64,000 bases of DNA from Solea solea (lineage: Eukaryota > Chordata > Actinopteri > Pleuronectiformes > Soleidae): NCBI RefSeq assembly GCF_958295425.1, contig NC_081154.1, forward strand, positions 62,001-126,000, written 5' to 3'. A model generated the notes under the pieces. The model was not told where the DNA came from. It saw nothing but the letters and a program-made list of their open reading frames with translations, and did no database searches. The position numbers were made by a program, and so were the translations under genes. This document shows, piece by piece, positions 46,540 through 58,929 of this stretch. Position 1 is the first letter of the stretch; each line of letters starts with the position of its first letter.

Positions 46540-48350
46540 GCTGGCTCATGTTAGCTACAGACCACTAGCATTGTTTGTGGCTCTAAATGTAAGCTCTATA
46601 GGTGTGCTAAATGTTAGCTGTATAGATGTGTGCTAAATGTTAGCTGTATAGAAGACACGTATGTTAGCTGTATAGATCCTTACTAAATACTAGCTGTATA
46701 GATGCATGCTAAATATTAGCTGCATAGATGCATTTTAAATGTTAGCTGTATAGATGCATGCTAAATGTTAGCTGTATCGACGTGTGCTAAATAATAGCTG
46801 TATAGATGCGTGCTAACTGTTAGCTGTATAGATACGTGCTAAATGTTAGCTCTATAGATGCATGCTAAATGTTAGCTGTATAGACACGTGCTAAATGTTA
46901 GCTGTATAGACGCGTGCTAAATGTTAGCTGTATGGACACGTTTTAAATGTTAGCTGTATAGACGTGTGCTAAATGTTAGCTGTATAGATGTGTGCTAAAT
47001 GTTAGCTGTATAGAAGACGTGTGTGTTAGCTGTATAGATTCTTACTAAATGCTAGCTGTATAGATGCATGTTAATATTAGCTGCATAGATGCGTTTTAAA
47101 TGTTAGTTGTATTGACGCATACTAAATGATAGCTGTATAGATGCATGCTAAATGTTAGCTGTATAGACGCGTGCTAAATGTTAGCTGTATAGATGCGCGC
47201 TAAATGTTAGCTGTATAGATGCGTGCTAAATGTTAGCTGTATAGATGCTTGCCAAATGTTAAGTGTATAGATGCGTGCTAAATATTAGCTGTATAGACAT
47301 GTGCTAAATGTTAGCTGCATGAACACATGCTAAATATTAGCTGTATAAATGCGTGTTAAATGTTAGCTGTATAGACGCGTGCTAAATGTTAGCTGTATAG
47401 ACGCATGCTAAATATTAGCTGTATAGATGCGTGCTAAATGTTAGCTGTATAAATGCATGCTAAATAAAAGTACATAGCTGGCTCATGTTAGCTACAGACA
47501 ACTAGCATTGTTTGTGGTTCTAAATGTTAGCTCTATAGAGGTGTGCTAAATGTTAGCTGTATAGATGTGTGCTAAATGTTAGCTGTATAGAAGACACGTG
47601 TGTTAGTTGTATAGATCCTTACTAAATACTTGCTGTATAGATGCGTGCTAAATATTAGCTGCATAGATGCGTTTTAAATGTTAGCTGTATAGATGCATGC
47701 TAAATGTTAGCTTTATGGACGTGTGCTAAATGATAGCTATATAGATGCTTGCTAAATGTTAGCTGTATAGATGCGTGCTAAATGTTAGCTGTATAGATAC
47801 GTGCTAAATGTTAGCTGTATAGATGCGTGCTAAATGTTAGCTGTATAGACACGTGCTAAATGTTAGCTGTATAGACGCGTGCTAAATGTTAGCTGTATAG
47901 ACACGTTTTAAATGTTAGCTGTATAGACGTGTGCTAAATGGTAGCTGTATAGATGTGTGCTAAATGTTAGCTGTATAGATGCTTGCTAAATGTTAAGTGT
48001 ATAGATGTGTGCTAAATATTAGCTGTATAGACATGTGCTAAATGTTAGCTGCATGAACACATGCTAAATTTTAGCTGTATAAATGCGTGCTAAATGTTAG
48101 CTGTATAGACGTGTGCTAAATATTAGCTGCATAGATGCGTTTTAAATGTTAGCTGTATAGATGCATGCTAAATGTTAGCTGTATGGACGTGTGCTAAATG
48201 ATAGCTGTATAGATGCTTGCTAAATGTTAGCTGTATAGATGCATGCTAAATGTTAGCTGTATAGATGCATGCTAAATGTTAGCTGTATGATGCATGCTAA
48301 ATGTTAGCTGTATAGATGCGTGCTAAATGTTAGCTGTATAGACACATGCA
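46540..48350. repeat. 26-bp minisatellite array, about 1.8 kb, upstream of ANKFN1
   Basis: About 66 units of GCTAAATGTTAGCTGTATAG plus ATGCGT. A flanking unique string (AGCTGGCTCATGTTAGCTAC) recurs about 937 bp later inside the array, together with the neighbouring GAAGACACGT variant unit. One large block was therefore duplicated. Confidence 0.95.
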
Positions 48351-49050
48351 ACATTTTTTTGTTTTGATTTATTTACTAACCAACAAGTAAAATTATTTAC
48401 TTAGCTTGTCAGTTTGTTAGCTAAAAAGTAACATTAGCTTGTTACTTTGTTAGCTTTTTAGTTGGGTATTAATAATCCTTCAGTGGAAACTAACCTGGTG
48501 TTAGTTGGGTTAGCTGGTTATCAGCAGCAGGTCAAGCTAGTTAGTCGACCAATAATAGAGCAGAGCTGTGGTTACCATGGTTACCAGGAGCAGAAGTTCA
48601 GTTACAATCATTAAAACTTTGACTTTAAGCTTCACTGTCGTTTAAAAAAGACCGACATGAAACAAACAGCTGGCGCTACTGGGCAAAAACCCGTGAACAC
48701 ACGTGAAAGTCTCATTCATGACTTCTTTAAATCTTTCTCTCACACACAAACACACTGTACCGTCTCCTCCTCTCTCTTCTTCTTCTCTTCGTTGTTGTTC
48801 TTCTTCCTCCTCTTCTTCTTCTTCTCCTCCTCCCCCTCTTCCTCCCTCAGCAGAACCATCTGCTCACTCAGTGTGGACTCGTGTCTTTGTGCTCCGTGTT
48901 CAACATCTTCACTCACGCTGAGGTCTGGACCGGAGCGGGATCAGGTTTCACTCTCTCACTCACTGAGGCAGTGAGCGAGTGAGTGAAGGAGTCCACATCT
49001 GGAGGAAGAGGAGGAGAAGTGTCCTCACATCCGGTCTACGAGAGGAAAAC

Positions 49051-49113
<63 letters not shown>

Positions 49114-50590
49114 CAGACTGTCTGTCTGAGAGAGAGAAAGACAGAGAGACAGACAGAGAGAAAGACAGATAGAGAGCGATTTGATCTTTAAGTCTCCTTT
49201 ATTTGCTCAGAAAATGTTATCCTTTACATTTTTGGCTCTGGAGGAGAAAAAAACACAAGAAGAAAATTAACAGACATAAAAAAAAACTAAATCATTGTCT
49301 TTCACAGAACATAAAACTCTCTTCTCCCCCAACACTTGCAAAAATTCCACCAAATTATTTGTTAACCGAAAAAAAGTTTTCAGTCTGGTCTTTAGCATTT
49401 GCACAAACATTAGCTTAGCGTCCACGTCCACGCTGTTCTCCACTCTGTTTTCTAGTTATATAAACGGCCATCTTTGACTGGCTGATTGAAAAGTTAAAAA
49501 GCTGACAGTGTATTTTCCTGTCATACTTGTAACCAAGAATAAAACCAGAGTGAACAAAGGAAAAAGCTGAAACAGAAAGTGAAACAGAGGTTATCTGCCG
49601 CACTGTAAAAAAAACAGTGAAACAGAGGAGTTAATCTAACGCACTGTAAAAAAAAGTGAAACAGAGGAGTTAATCTATCGCACTGTAAAAAACAGTGAAA
49701 CAGAGGAGTTAATCTAACGCACTGTAAAAAAAAGTGAAACAGAGGAGTTAATCTATCGCACTGTAAAAAAACAGTGAAACAGAGGAGTTAATCTAACGCA
49801 CTGTAAAAAACAGTGAAACAGAGGAGTTAATCTAACGCACTGTAAAAAACAGTGAAACAGAGGAGTTAATCTAACGCACTGTAAAAAAACAGTGAAACAG
49901 AGGAGTTAATCTAACGCACTGTAAAAAAACAGTGAAACAGAGGGGTTAAAGGGGTTAACCCTAACCCATAGATAAAGAAGCGATCATGTGATCGCGTCTT
50001 TATCTGCGTCACATGATCGCGCATGTTTTCAAGACAAGGCGCAGCAAAATAATAATAAAAAATAAACGTCTGTCCCTCGGCCGGCCCAAAATTGATCAGC
50101 CCACCGGGAAAACGCCCGGTACTCCCGATGGCCAGTCCACCCCTGGAATAGGCTTAATCAAGTGATATTACTTAAACAGAGAACAATAGTCAGCAACAGA
50201 TGTATGAGAAAAACTGACCCATTTATTATTGACCAATGGGTTACATCAATTTTAACCTTCAACATAAGAATATTGGATTTTTTGCCATGTTCATTTCATA
50301 GTCTATGGTTAATAACCCCCGCAGACGTACTTAGCTCCGTGTGTGGAGCTTCAGGACACATTTAAAACACACAAAGGTCTTGGCTGATTTTTGGGGTATA
50401 ATTAACAAATAGAGGCTGTTGAAAGTCGACAGGTGGCCCTGGTTTATGAAATAATGTTGATTTAGCAGCTCGCCTCAGGATGAGCTAGCATGGTGCTAAT
50501 GGCTAACTTGCGCTTTCTGTGCGGCTTCGTAGCCTCTGAAATAGCAGTAGCACACACACACTGTTGTTGTGTGTATATATACATATATAC

Positions 50591-50627
<37 letters not shown>

Positions 50628-50945
50628 TATATGTATATATATATGTATACATATATACATATATACATATATATATATACATACACTGCCTGGCCAAAAA
50701 AAACTGTATACTGTACATATATATGTATATATACTGTACTGTGCTGGACTGTTATCACCTTAATGCTCAATAAAAAGAATGTACAAAAAATCAGACATTT
50801 GAACTTAGTGATGGAGGAAGCAGTGGATCTTTGGTGTGACAGAGTGAGTGGACTTTGGTATGACAGGGTGATGAGAACGCTCTTCTGTCGCCACGTGTTT
50901 GTGTGGTTTTGCAAAATGAGAATAATGTTGGATTAAGTTATTAAA
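48351..50945. other. Non-coding region between ANKFN1 and SMIM36
   Basis: The region holds pyrimidine-rich (48770-48850) and purine-rich (49040-49180) simple sequence, one minisatellite, TA microsatellites at 50570-50680 and a CTGCCTGGCCAAAAAAAA Tc1-like end at about 50688. The upstream ANKFN1 5' UTR exon and promoter may lie here but cannot be pinpointed. Confidence 0.4.
49575..49950. repeat. 39-bp minisatellite
   Basis: Nine to ten units of GTGAAACAGAGGAGTTAATC plus TAACGCACTGTAAAAAACA. A head-to-head pair of E-box units (GCGATCATGTGATCGCG) follows at 49980-50020. Confidence 0.93.
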
Positions 50946-50959
50946 AATGAGCAGCTTTA

Positions 50960-51032
50960 CTCTCCGTCAGCAGCAGCAGCAGCAGCAGCTTTACTCTCCG
51001 TCAGCAGCAGCAGCAGTAGCAGCAGTGTGGAG
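50960..51032 (+). repeat. Paired CAG repeats in the SMIM36 5' region
   Basis: The string CTTTACTCTCCGTCAGCAGC occurs twice, each followed by a CAG run, about 35 bp apart. They lie roughly 200 bp upstream of the SMIM36 start and are probably transcribed. Confidence 0.8.
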
Positions 51033-51187
51033 GATTAAAGCTTCATCTCTCACTCAGTCAATCCTCTCATTTCATCGTCCTCTGCTTCGGGTTCATCTTC
51101 TGTCTCCATCATTCGTCTTCTTTTTTTTCTTTTTTCCCTGATTTTCCCATCATCCTCTGCTCCTCTCCCGTGGATCCGGGTCGAGAT

Positions 51188-51533
<346 letters not shown>

Positions 51534-52004
51534 GGACGACAGACGACGACAGACCTCCGTCTTTTTATTCCGGACTAGTTTTTTAAAAATAACGTCCCGA
51601 CAAAGTGCTAACATCAGCACGAGGTAAGAAGTCACTGCGGCTAAAGATGATTTTGGCCCTCAAGTATTTTTTCAAAATAGTTAGTGATGCTTTCTCTCAC
51701 AACCTCCATTTCTGCCTCCGGTGGACGTGGCTTAGTTGTGACTCCTCCCATTTTATTAGTCTTATGCCACATTCTATTTACATAAGAACTCGTTTGAGAA
51801 GTCGGTAAAAAACATCGTAACACGGGCTAACTATTGTTAGCAACACCAGTTGATATCAAAACTCTGCGATATTTTTCTCAAGCAAACATCGTAAAATGAT
51901 GAGGATTCCAAGATGGCTGCCACAAACACGGCTATTTTTACCATTAACTTCACAACTGTCACATGTTTGTTTCACAGTAAATCATAAGTTGTACACAAAG
52001 TAAT

Positions 52005-52345
52005 GTCTGTTTTTTATACGTTGTCATTTTTACGATGTTTGTTTTTTATACGTCGCCATTTTACGATGTTTGTTTTTATATGTCTTCATTTTAGGATGTT
52101 TGTTTTTTATACATCATAATTTTTACAATGTTTTTTATGAGTCGTCATTTTTAAGATGTTTGTTTTTTATACGTCGTAATTTTTACAATGTTTGTTTTTA
52201 TACGTCGTCATTTTACAATGTTTGTTTTATACGTCGTCATTTTACGATGTTTGTTTTTATACGTCGTCATTTTTACGATGTTTGTTTTTATACGTCGTCA
52301 TTTTACGATGTTTGTTTTTTATACATCGCCATTTTACGACTTACC
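52005..52345. repeat. 31-bp minisatellite
   Basis: About eleven units of ACGATGTTTGTTTTTTATAC plus GTCGTCATTTT lie downstream of the SMIM36 coding exon. Confidence 0.92.
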
Positions 52346-52729
52346 AAACAAGTTCTGATGTAAATAGCATGTGGCATAAGAGTGATGATACACTCACACA
52401 CACACCCACATACACACAGTGTTGTGTGCCTACAATAATCCATCACGCATTAGCAAATGTATGGAAATCAATTATTATTAAAGTGGGTGACGTGATCACA
52501 TGTCACATGGTCCAGTCTGAAGCAGCTGATTGGTCCTTTCTTTAATCAGATTATCAAGGGAAGGAAAACCTGATGAAATGAATTTCAGTTTTTTGTGCTG
52601 ATCTGTAAACAATGTCTTGTCGTCATGGTAACACTTGATTTTAATTATTGCTCAGGTTTTTAAAGGTGCTTGTATGAGCTGACTGTGTTGAAAGGGTCCC
52701 TGCTGCTGAGCAACAGAGAAACAAATCTC

Positions 52730-53425
52730 TACGTCACATGTTAGCCTCTTTATCTATGTTACATGATCGCGTCTTGATCTACGTCACATGATCATCTTTA
52801 TCCACGTCACATGTTTGCGTCTTTATCTATGTTACATGATCGTGTCTTTATCTGCGTCACATGATCATGTCTTTATCTTCGTCACATGATCGCGTCTTTA
52901 TCTACGTCACATGATCGCGTCTTTATCTACATCACATGAATTCGTCTTTATCTACGTCACATGAACGCGTCTCTATCTACGTCACATGATCGCGTATTTA
53001 TCTACGTCACATGATCTCGTCTTAATCTGCGTCACATGATCGTCTTTATCTACGTCACACGATCACATCTTTATCTACGTCACATGATCTCGTCTTTATC
53101 TACATCACATGTTCGCGTCTTTATCTATGTTACATGATCACGTCTTTATCTACGTCACATGATCGTCTTTATCTACGTCACATGATCGCGTCTTTATCTA
53201 CGTCACATGATCTCATCTTTATCTACGTCACATGATCTCGTCTTTATCTGCGTCACATGATCGTCTTTATCTACGTCACATGATCGTCTTTAACTACGTC
53301 ACATGTTCTCATCTTTGTCTATGTCACATGATCACGTCTTTATCTACGTCACATGATCTCGTCTTTATCTACATCACATGTTCGCGTCTTTATCTATGTT
53401 ACATGATCTCATCTTTATCTCACTG
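52730..53425. repeat. E-box/CRE/GATA array in inverted (minus) orientation
   Basis: About 27 units of the complement of the 43.2-kb unit (CTTTATCTACGTCACATGAT). The array runs into the palindromic MITE at 53437. Confidence 0.92.
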
Positions 53426-53436
53426 TAACACAGACG

Positions 53437-53715
53437 TCTGTTATCCACTCACCCTCCCACACAAAACCTCATAGAGAAAACCAGTGATTTTAGCTGCAGG
53501 GACACAAGAGCTGCTGGTCCTCTGCTGCCTCGTGGGGTCACTTTGTGTCACTGAGTTAAGTCTCAAGTCTAAATGAAATATTCTAAATGCCAAATTCATT
53601 AAAATTAGACATTTGAACTCAGTGATTGAGGCAGCAGTGGATCAACAGCTCCTGTGTGTGTGATGTTAAAATCACTGATTTTCTCTATGAGGTTTGGTGT
53701 GGGAGAGTGAGCCAT
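53437..53715. mobile_element. Palindromic MITE-like element
   Basis: The left arm (CACTCACCCTCCCACACAAA, CCTCATAGAGAAAACCAGTG) and the right arm, whose complement reads CTCACTCTCCCACACCAAAC and CTCATAGAGAAAATCAGTGA, are about 105 bp each. They enclose a 60-70 bp centre. There is no coding content. Related pieces lie at 5.1, 31.1, 35.2, 39.0, 43.1, 45.1, 50.8 and 54.17 kb. Confidence 0.7.
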
Positions 53716-54164
53716 TTACAAACGTCTGTCTAACAGTGAGATATAGTAATCACATTTGTATCAGTCCACTGTGACATCACTATGATGTCACCCACCATCA
53801 CAACCATCATCATCATCATCATCTGTTTTGATACCAGTGTGTCTGACATCATCAGATTTCCCTTCCGACAAACATCTGCTGCGTCTGTCTACCACACACA
53901 CACATTATTTCTCTGTCCTCTGAGGGTTTATATTCATCTCAGTGATTAAGGGGGCGGGGTCAAGCAAGGGATTTACAGGAGTGTGTGTGTGTGTGTGGGA
54001 AACCACGTTTCTTTCATGTTTTTGGCATCAAAGTTTATACTGTGATTGTGAGTGAATGTCGTAGTACCAATTTAAACCTGCAGGGGTAACAGCTGATTGT
54101 GTCATCTCCACGTGTTTAACGTATAGAAGACATGAATTTCCCATATGTTTGTAAACCACTTTGT

Positions 54165-54530
54165 AAACCACTCACTCTCCCACACCAAAGGGACGATAAA
54201 GACGATCATGTGATGTAGATAAAGACGCGATCATGTGACGTAGATAAAGACGCGATCATGTGACGTAGATAAAGACGCGATCATGTGACGTAGATAAAGA
54301 CGCGAACATGTGACGTAGATCAAGACGCGATCATGTGACATAGATCAAGACGCGATCATGTGACGTAGATAAAGACGTGATCATGTGACGTAGATCAAGA
54401 CGCGATCATGTGACGTAGATAAAGACGATCATGTGACGTAGATAAAGACGCGATCATGTGATGTAGATCAAGACGCGATCATGTGACATAGATCAAGACG
54501 TGATCATGTGACGTAGATAAAAGGCTAAAA
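54165..54530. repeat. MITE end plus E-box/CRE/GATA array (plus orientation)
   Basis: A CACTCTCCCACACCAAAG arm end is followed by about 13 units with core ATCATGTGACGTAGATAAAG. It ends about 45 bp before the SMIM36 3' exon acceptor. Confidence 0.9.
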
Positions 54531-54573
54531 CAGCTCTTTCCTGAACTTTAATCATGTTTTTTCTGTTTTTCAG

Positions 54574-54879
54574 GACTTTGAACTCACGGTGAAAACAAAA
54601 CAGCTTCTGTGTAACTGACGTGATCACATGGCACGGTCTCCTGAGGTCAGAGGTCACAGACCTCAGAATCTGGGATCATTAAAAAAACAGCCCCCCCTCT
54701 GCTGATTGGCTCCCTCATGAGTGTCATATGATGTGAGGACAAATTCCCTTACATAAAAAAACAGCACTCAGCCGCCAAAGATGGCTGCGTCCCAATCCTG
54801 ATATGAATTACATATGGCTCTGCCCATTCCATGGTTCTTTTCTGTGGATTATGTGTGTGTGTGTGTGTCTCTCTCTCTC

Positions 54880-54917
<38 letters not shown>

Positions 54918-55016
54918 ACGATGACTCATCAGTTAATCAGAATATAATTTAATCTACGTTTCCACGTGAAAACAACAGGAAGTGAAACTGTCGTGGTCTT
55001 AAGTCTGTTCAATAAA
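54574..55016 (+). other. smim36: Probable SMIM36 3' exon with poly(A) signal
   Basis: A strong acceptor (TTTTTTCTGTTTTTCAG) ends at 54573, and AATAAA lies at 55011-55016. A donor GTAAGG overlaps the SMIM36 stop at 51530. Splicing between them would remove the arrays at 52.0-54.5 kb and alter the C-terminus. This is inferred from splice signals only. Confidence 0.45.
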
Positions 55017-55039
55017 GTTTGAAGTGAAAAAAGTTTCTG

Positions 55040-56761
55040 CTTTAATCAGATTGACGACATGTAATCAGATTAAAGACATGAGGCAGGTGTAGAGATTAAG
55101 ATATGGAATCAGATTAAATTAATCTAATTAGGTTTAAGATGGGAAAGCAGGTTAAAAAGAAGGTCATCAGATTAAAGAGCTGGTAACAGGTGGGAATGTA
55201 CACTAAGGAAATGCCATCAGATTAAATGCAGCTAATCAGATTAGAGACAAAACAAATGGGTTCAAGGAAGGCAAAGAGATTAAAGACATGGATTCAGATT
55301 CAGAGCAGCTAATCAGATTAAAGACTGATTATACTGCAGGTACTTACAGCAGCAGATTGGATTCAGATCACAGACTTAGGTGGCAACAGGTGACAGGAAG
55401 TGACACGAGCAGGTGACAGGAAGTGACACGGGCAGGTGACAGGTGTTTTCTGTGTCCTGAACACCGTTTTCAGATCATTTGAGTCATTTAGAATTCAAAC
55501 ATGTGGTTTGTGTGATTTAAACATGTGATCTGACGGATTTATAGAAGTTCTAGTGTTTATAGTTTGATTAGCTCCGCCTCTGTGGACGCTGGTGCTCACA
55601 GTGTCCAGCAGAGGGCAGCGTGACCTCGGCATGACGTCTCTGTCATTAGATGCACGGTGTGATCCATAAATTTGTTGTTCACGTGTTATTTTGTTATTTA
55701 TTTTACCTTTGAATTTTAGATTTATATTAAAGTCGCATGGTCATTGTATCTGTATTTAAATATAATATATACACACATACACACACACTACAATGATGTA
55801 ATATATCTATTTCCACATTGTTCTGTATATTTTAATAAATATAAATAAATAAAAGAAGTTAAATATTTAAAGTGTGAAAAAATTAACATATGAAATACCT
55901 TTAATAAATGCATATTTATTAAAAGTATTTCATATGTTTATTTTTTTTTCATATGTTTATCAACACTGTAGGTGGCGCTAATGAGGCTTAAGCACTCGGT
56001 GCCACCTGTCAATCAAACAGTAGAACAAGGAAGTAGCTGCTGTGTACTCTGCAATATGAGTGTGTACTCTGTACTGTGAGTGTGTACTCACGAGTACTTC
56101 TCAAGTACAAAAGTATATCCTTGCGTACTTGAGTACTGAGACAGGGCGTCTCCCCTCTCACAGCACAATGAGTATGGAGCTGCTTCCCTCTGCTGGTCAC
56201 AGCTGGATCTGCACTCCTCACTGCTTAATAATAAAACATAAACTTTAGATTTTAGTATTTTTTCATTTATATTCATTTTGTTCAGTGGCTGAATTTTCAT
56301 TGCCTCACCTGCAATACTAACACTCTTCACCAGAGGGAAGCACACATGAAAACATTACATTTATTTACTTTCTTTATTGTTTTCTTTACCTTTTACAGAA
56401 ATAAACACAGACTGGATTTTAAATAAATAATTCATTCATTCATTCATTAAAAACAGAATCACTCAACTTCAGGTCACATGATCACAGTCTGAAGAGGAGG
56501 CAGAGCCTGTGACACTAGCACAGGTGAGAGGAATCAAACCTAGTGGTTTGTCCTCTCAGGCTGCCGTAGAAAAATGACAGCACAAGATCACGCCTCCGTA
56601 AAACCAGGTGACACACTGAACCTTTAACTAACATCTTCTCTGTTACGCCACCATGTGGACAGCCTGAGGGCTTTCACTGTCGTCCTCTACGACATTTGTC
56701 AAATGTCAAACAGGAAGTGCAACTGAAAACCTGCATGTGTTGCAATGTTTGACGTTTGCGT
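55040..56761. other. Non-coding DNA downstream of SMIM36
   Basis: A degenerate AATCAGATTAAAGACATG repeat occupies 55040-55330. The rest is AT-rich with no exon recognised. Part of the right side may be decayed 3' UTR of the HLF relic. Confidence 0.4.
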
Positions 56762-56982
56762 CTACCTGTTTACGGTTTTGTCAACGTAAACGTCCCACGG
56801 AGAGAAAGACAAAAAAATGGGAGTCGTCATTGCGACCGAACAAAGGCAGGTATGTACATATGTAAAGGGGGCGGACTTTATTGTCAGGTGCGTTACGACA
56901 TCACTGCTACGTAAGACGTCAAGTAAAAGTGGGCGGAGCTGAGGTTTTTTGAGGGTTAGACCAGTGAGATGTGTGTGTGTAT

Positions 56983-57205
56983 TCACAGCGGCCCGTGCAA
57001 GGACGTTCCTTCTGCGTCTCACTTCGTGCCTCAGCTCAGTCACTTCGTGCCTCAGCTCAGTCACTTCCTGCCTCAGCTTAGTCACTTCCTGCCTCAGCAC
57101 CGCGTTTTCCCGCTCTAAGAACCCGGCTCGGACGGCGATCTGGCTTTCTTTGAGGCACCGTGTGTCGTGGGACCGTTTAGCCGCCATGTTGTTTTTCCGG
57201 TGCCG
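56983..57205 (-). pseudogene. hlf: Relic of the last (bZIP) exon of an HLF-type PAR-bZIP gene
   Basis: Minus-strand reading gives [20 protein letters not shown] and then [20 protein letters not shown]. This corresponds to the basic region and zipper start of HLF/TEF transcription factors, which bind D-box DNA as dimers. The zipper contains a 21-nt heptad repeated almost four times (VTELRHE). A deletion then shifts the frame, so that the family C-terminus HGPL-stop appears in another frame (56997-56983). The bZIP arginine expected after KRS is His. The exon's 5' edge is replaced by a TATAG satellite. No PAR-domain or upstream exons are visible. Relative orientation to SMIM36 and ANKFN1 matches human HLF, suggesting a decayed ohnolog in place. 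An active divergent exon is less likely. Confidence 0.8.
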
Positions 57206-57480
57206 GGCTATGGTATAGTATAGTATAGTATAGTATGGTATGGTATAGTATAGTATTTTATAGTATAGTATAGTATAGTATGGTGCGGTGCGGTACGGTA
57301 CGGTATAGTATGGTATGGTATAGTATAGTACGGTATAGTATAGTATGATTTGGTGTAGTATAGTATGGTATAGTATAGTATGGTGTAGTATAGTATGGTA
57401 TGGTGTAGTATGGTATAGTATAGTATAGTATAGTATGGTATGGTATGGTATAGTATAGTATGGTATAGTATAGTATAGTT
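57206..57480. repeat. TATAG/TATGG pentanucleotide satellite
   Basis: About 55 pentamers (GTATA with GGTAT and CGGTA variants) directly abut the HLF relic. The array ends at a TTTATTTATTAGGATCCCCA LINE-tail-like sequence. Confidence 0.95.
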
Positions 57481-57584
57481 TATTTGTTTATTTATTAGGA
57501 TCCCCATTAGCTGTACCCATGGGCCAGCAAATCTTCCTGAGGTCCTTCTTTTAAAAAACAAATCATTTAAGATCAATTTAAATT

Positions 57585-58490
57585 AAAGCTGCAAGCAGCG
57601 TTGTACGGGACCTTGCAGCCGCCACCCCCGCCGGCATGCCGGGTAAGACCTGGGCTCTGTGCTCTAGCCGGGTCACTTATCACGCTTGTGAAGTTTAGTG
57701 CAGATTGGTCAATTATGGCAATGTTACAGGTAATTTTCTGTCTGGGAAGACCTACTTCCTGTGTGCAGGTCATACTTTGCAGAAGTGTTAAGGGCGGGCC
57801 CTTGGTCTAACTTATCAACTTTCGGGCTGATTGGTCAATGTTTGGCGAAGTTAAAGGGCACTTCCTGTTTCAGCCAACCTACTTCCTGTGTGCAGGTCAT
57901 GTCTTGCAGATGTGTTCAGGGCGGGCCCTTGGTACCACACATCAATTTTGGAGCCAATTGGTCAACGAACGGGCAAGTGACAGGGCACTTCCTGTTTCGG
58001 GTGACCTACTTCCTGTGTGCAGTCATCTTGGATGGGTCTAGAACAATTTGACGCATTTTTTGAGTTCCTACGATGAACGCCCTCAGACAAGTTTGTTCAG
58101 TTACGAAACTAGTAAAACGTCAAGATGGATGCCAAATCCAAGATGGCCGACTTCCTGTTGAGTCGAGGTCATGGTGTCAAAAGGATTTTTTGTTCGTCTT
58201 GGGCCGAACAATAATCCCACCAAATTTTGTGAAATTTGGTGAAACTAAATTTCGGCTTGCTTCATAGGCATGTGACCTGTGGGGGTGCTACCGAGCCATT
58301 TTGCATTGGTTTTTCGCAATACCAATATTTAATCGAATTTTATCTGCAGTTCTGATATGCGTGCCAATTTTCGTCCATTTTCACGTACGTTCAGGGGGTC
58401 AAAGTCCAGATTCCCCGCGGAGAAAAATAATAATAATTCCTAGAATTACAATAGGTCCTCGCACACTGTGTGAGTGCTCGGTCCCTAATT
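57585..58490. repeat. Dispersed teleost repeat (AGCTGCAAGCAGCGTTGTAC type)
   Basis: The block starts 'agctgcaagcagcgttgtac', contains repeated 'cacttcctgttt', 'cctacttcctgtgtgcaggt' and 'caagatggccgacttcctgt', and ends 'ggtcctcgcacactgtgtga' and 'gctcggtccctaatt'. I remember this as an abundant non-coding fish repeat, probably a non-autonomous transposon. An internal ACTTCCTGTTT segment of about 140 bp occurs about three times. There is no gene. Confidence 0.6.
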
Positions 58491-58534
58491 ACAGACATGT
58501 TTCAGACAACACATTATATACTGTAAATATTGTA

Positions 58535-58660
58535 CATAGTATAGTATGGTATGGTATGGTATAGTACAGTATAGTATAGTATAGTATAGTATAGTATAGT
58601 ATAGTATAGTATGGTATAGTATAGTACGGTATAGTTTGGTATAGTACGGTATGGTAAAGG
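58535..58660. repeat. Second TATAG/GTATG pentanucleotide satellite
   Basis: About 25 pentamers like those at 57206-57480, on the other side of the dispersed repeat. One original array may have been split by insertions. Confidence 0.93.
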
Positions 58661-58929
58661 GTTAGGGTTACATAAAGATTCTGTTACATCACACTGTGAG
58701 ATATAATGTGACACTTCACAAGAGTTCAGACTGACTGAAGATTTATTTAATTGTGTTCACTTTTACACTGGGCGTTCCTCGGGTCACTGTAAAGTTGTCG
58801 AGTTAGGTTAGTAAAGATTTGTCAAATGTATGTCAAACATAAATAAAACATGTATTCTACCCCATTACAATTAGTAGTAGCAGTATCAGTATCTGTGAAT
58901 CTTTACATTTTATTTAATTTGTTTTACTA

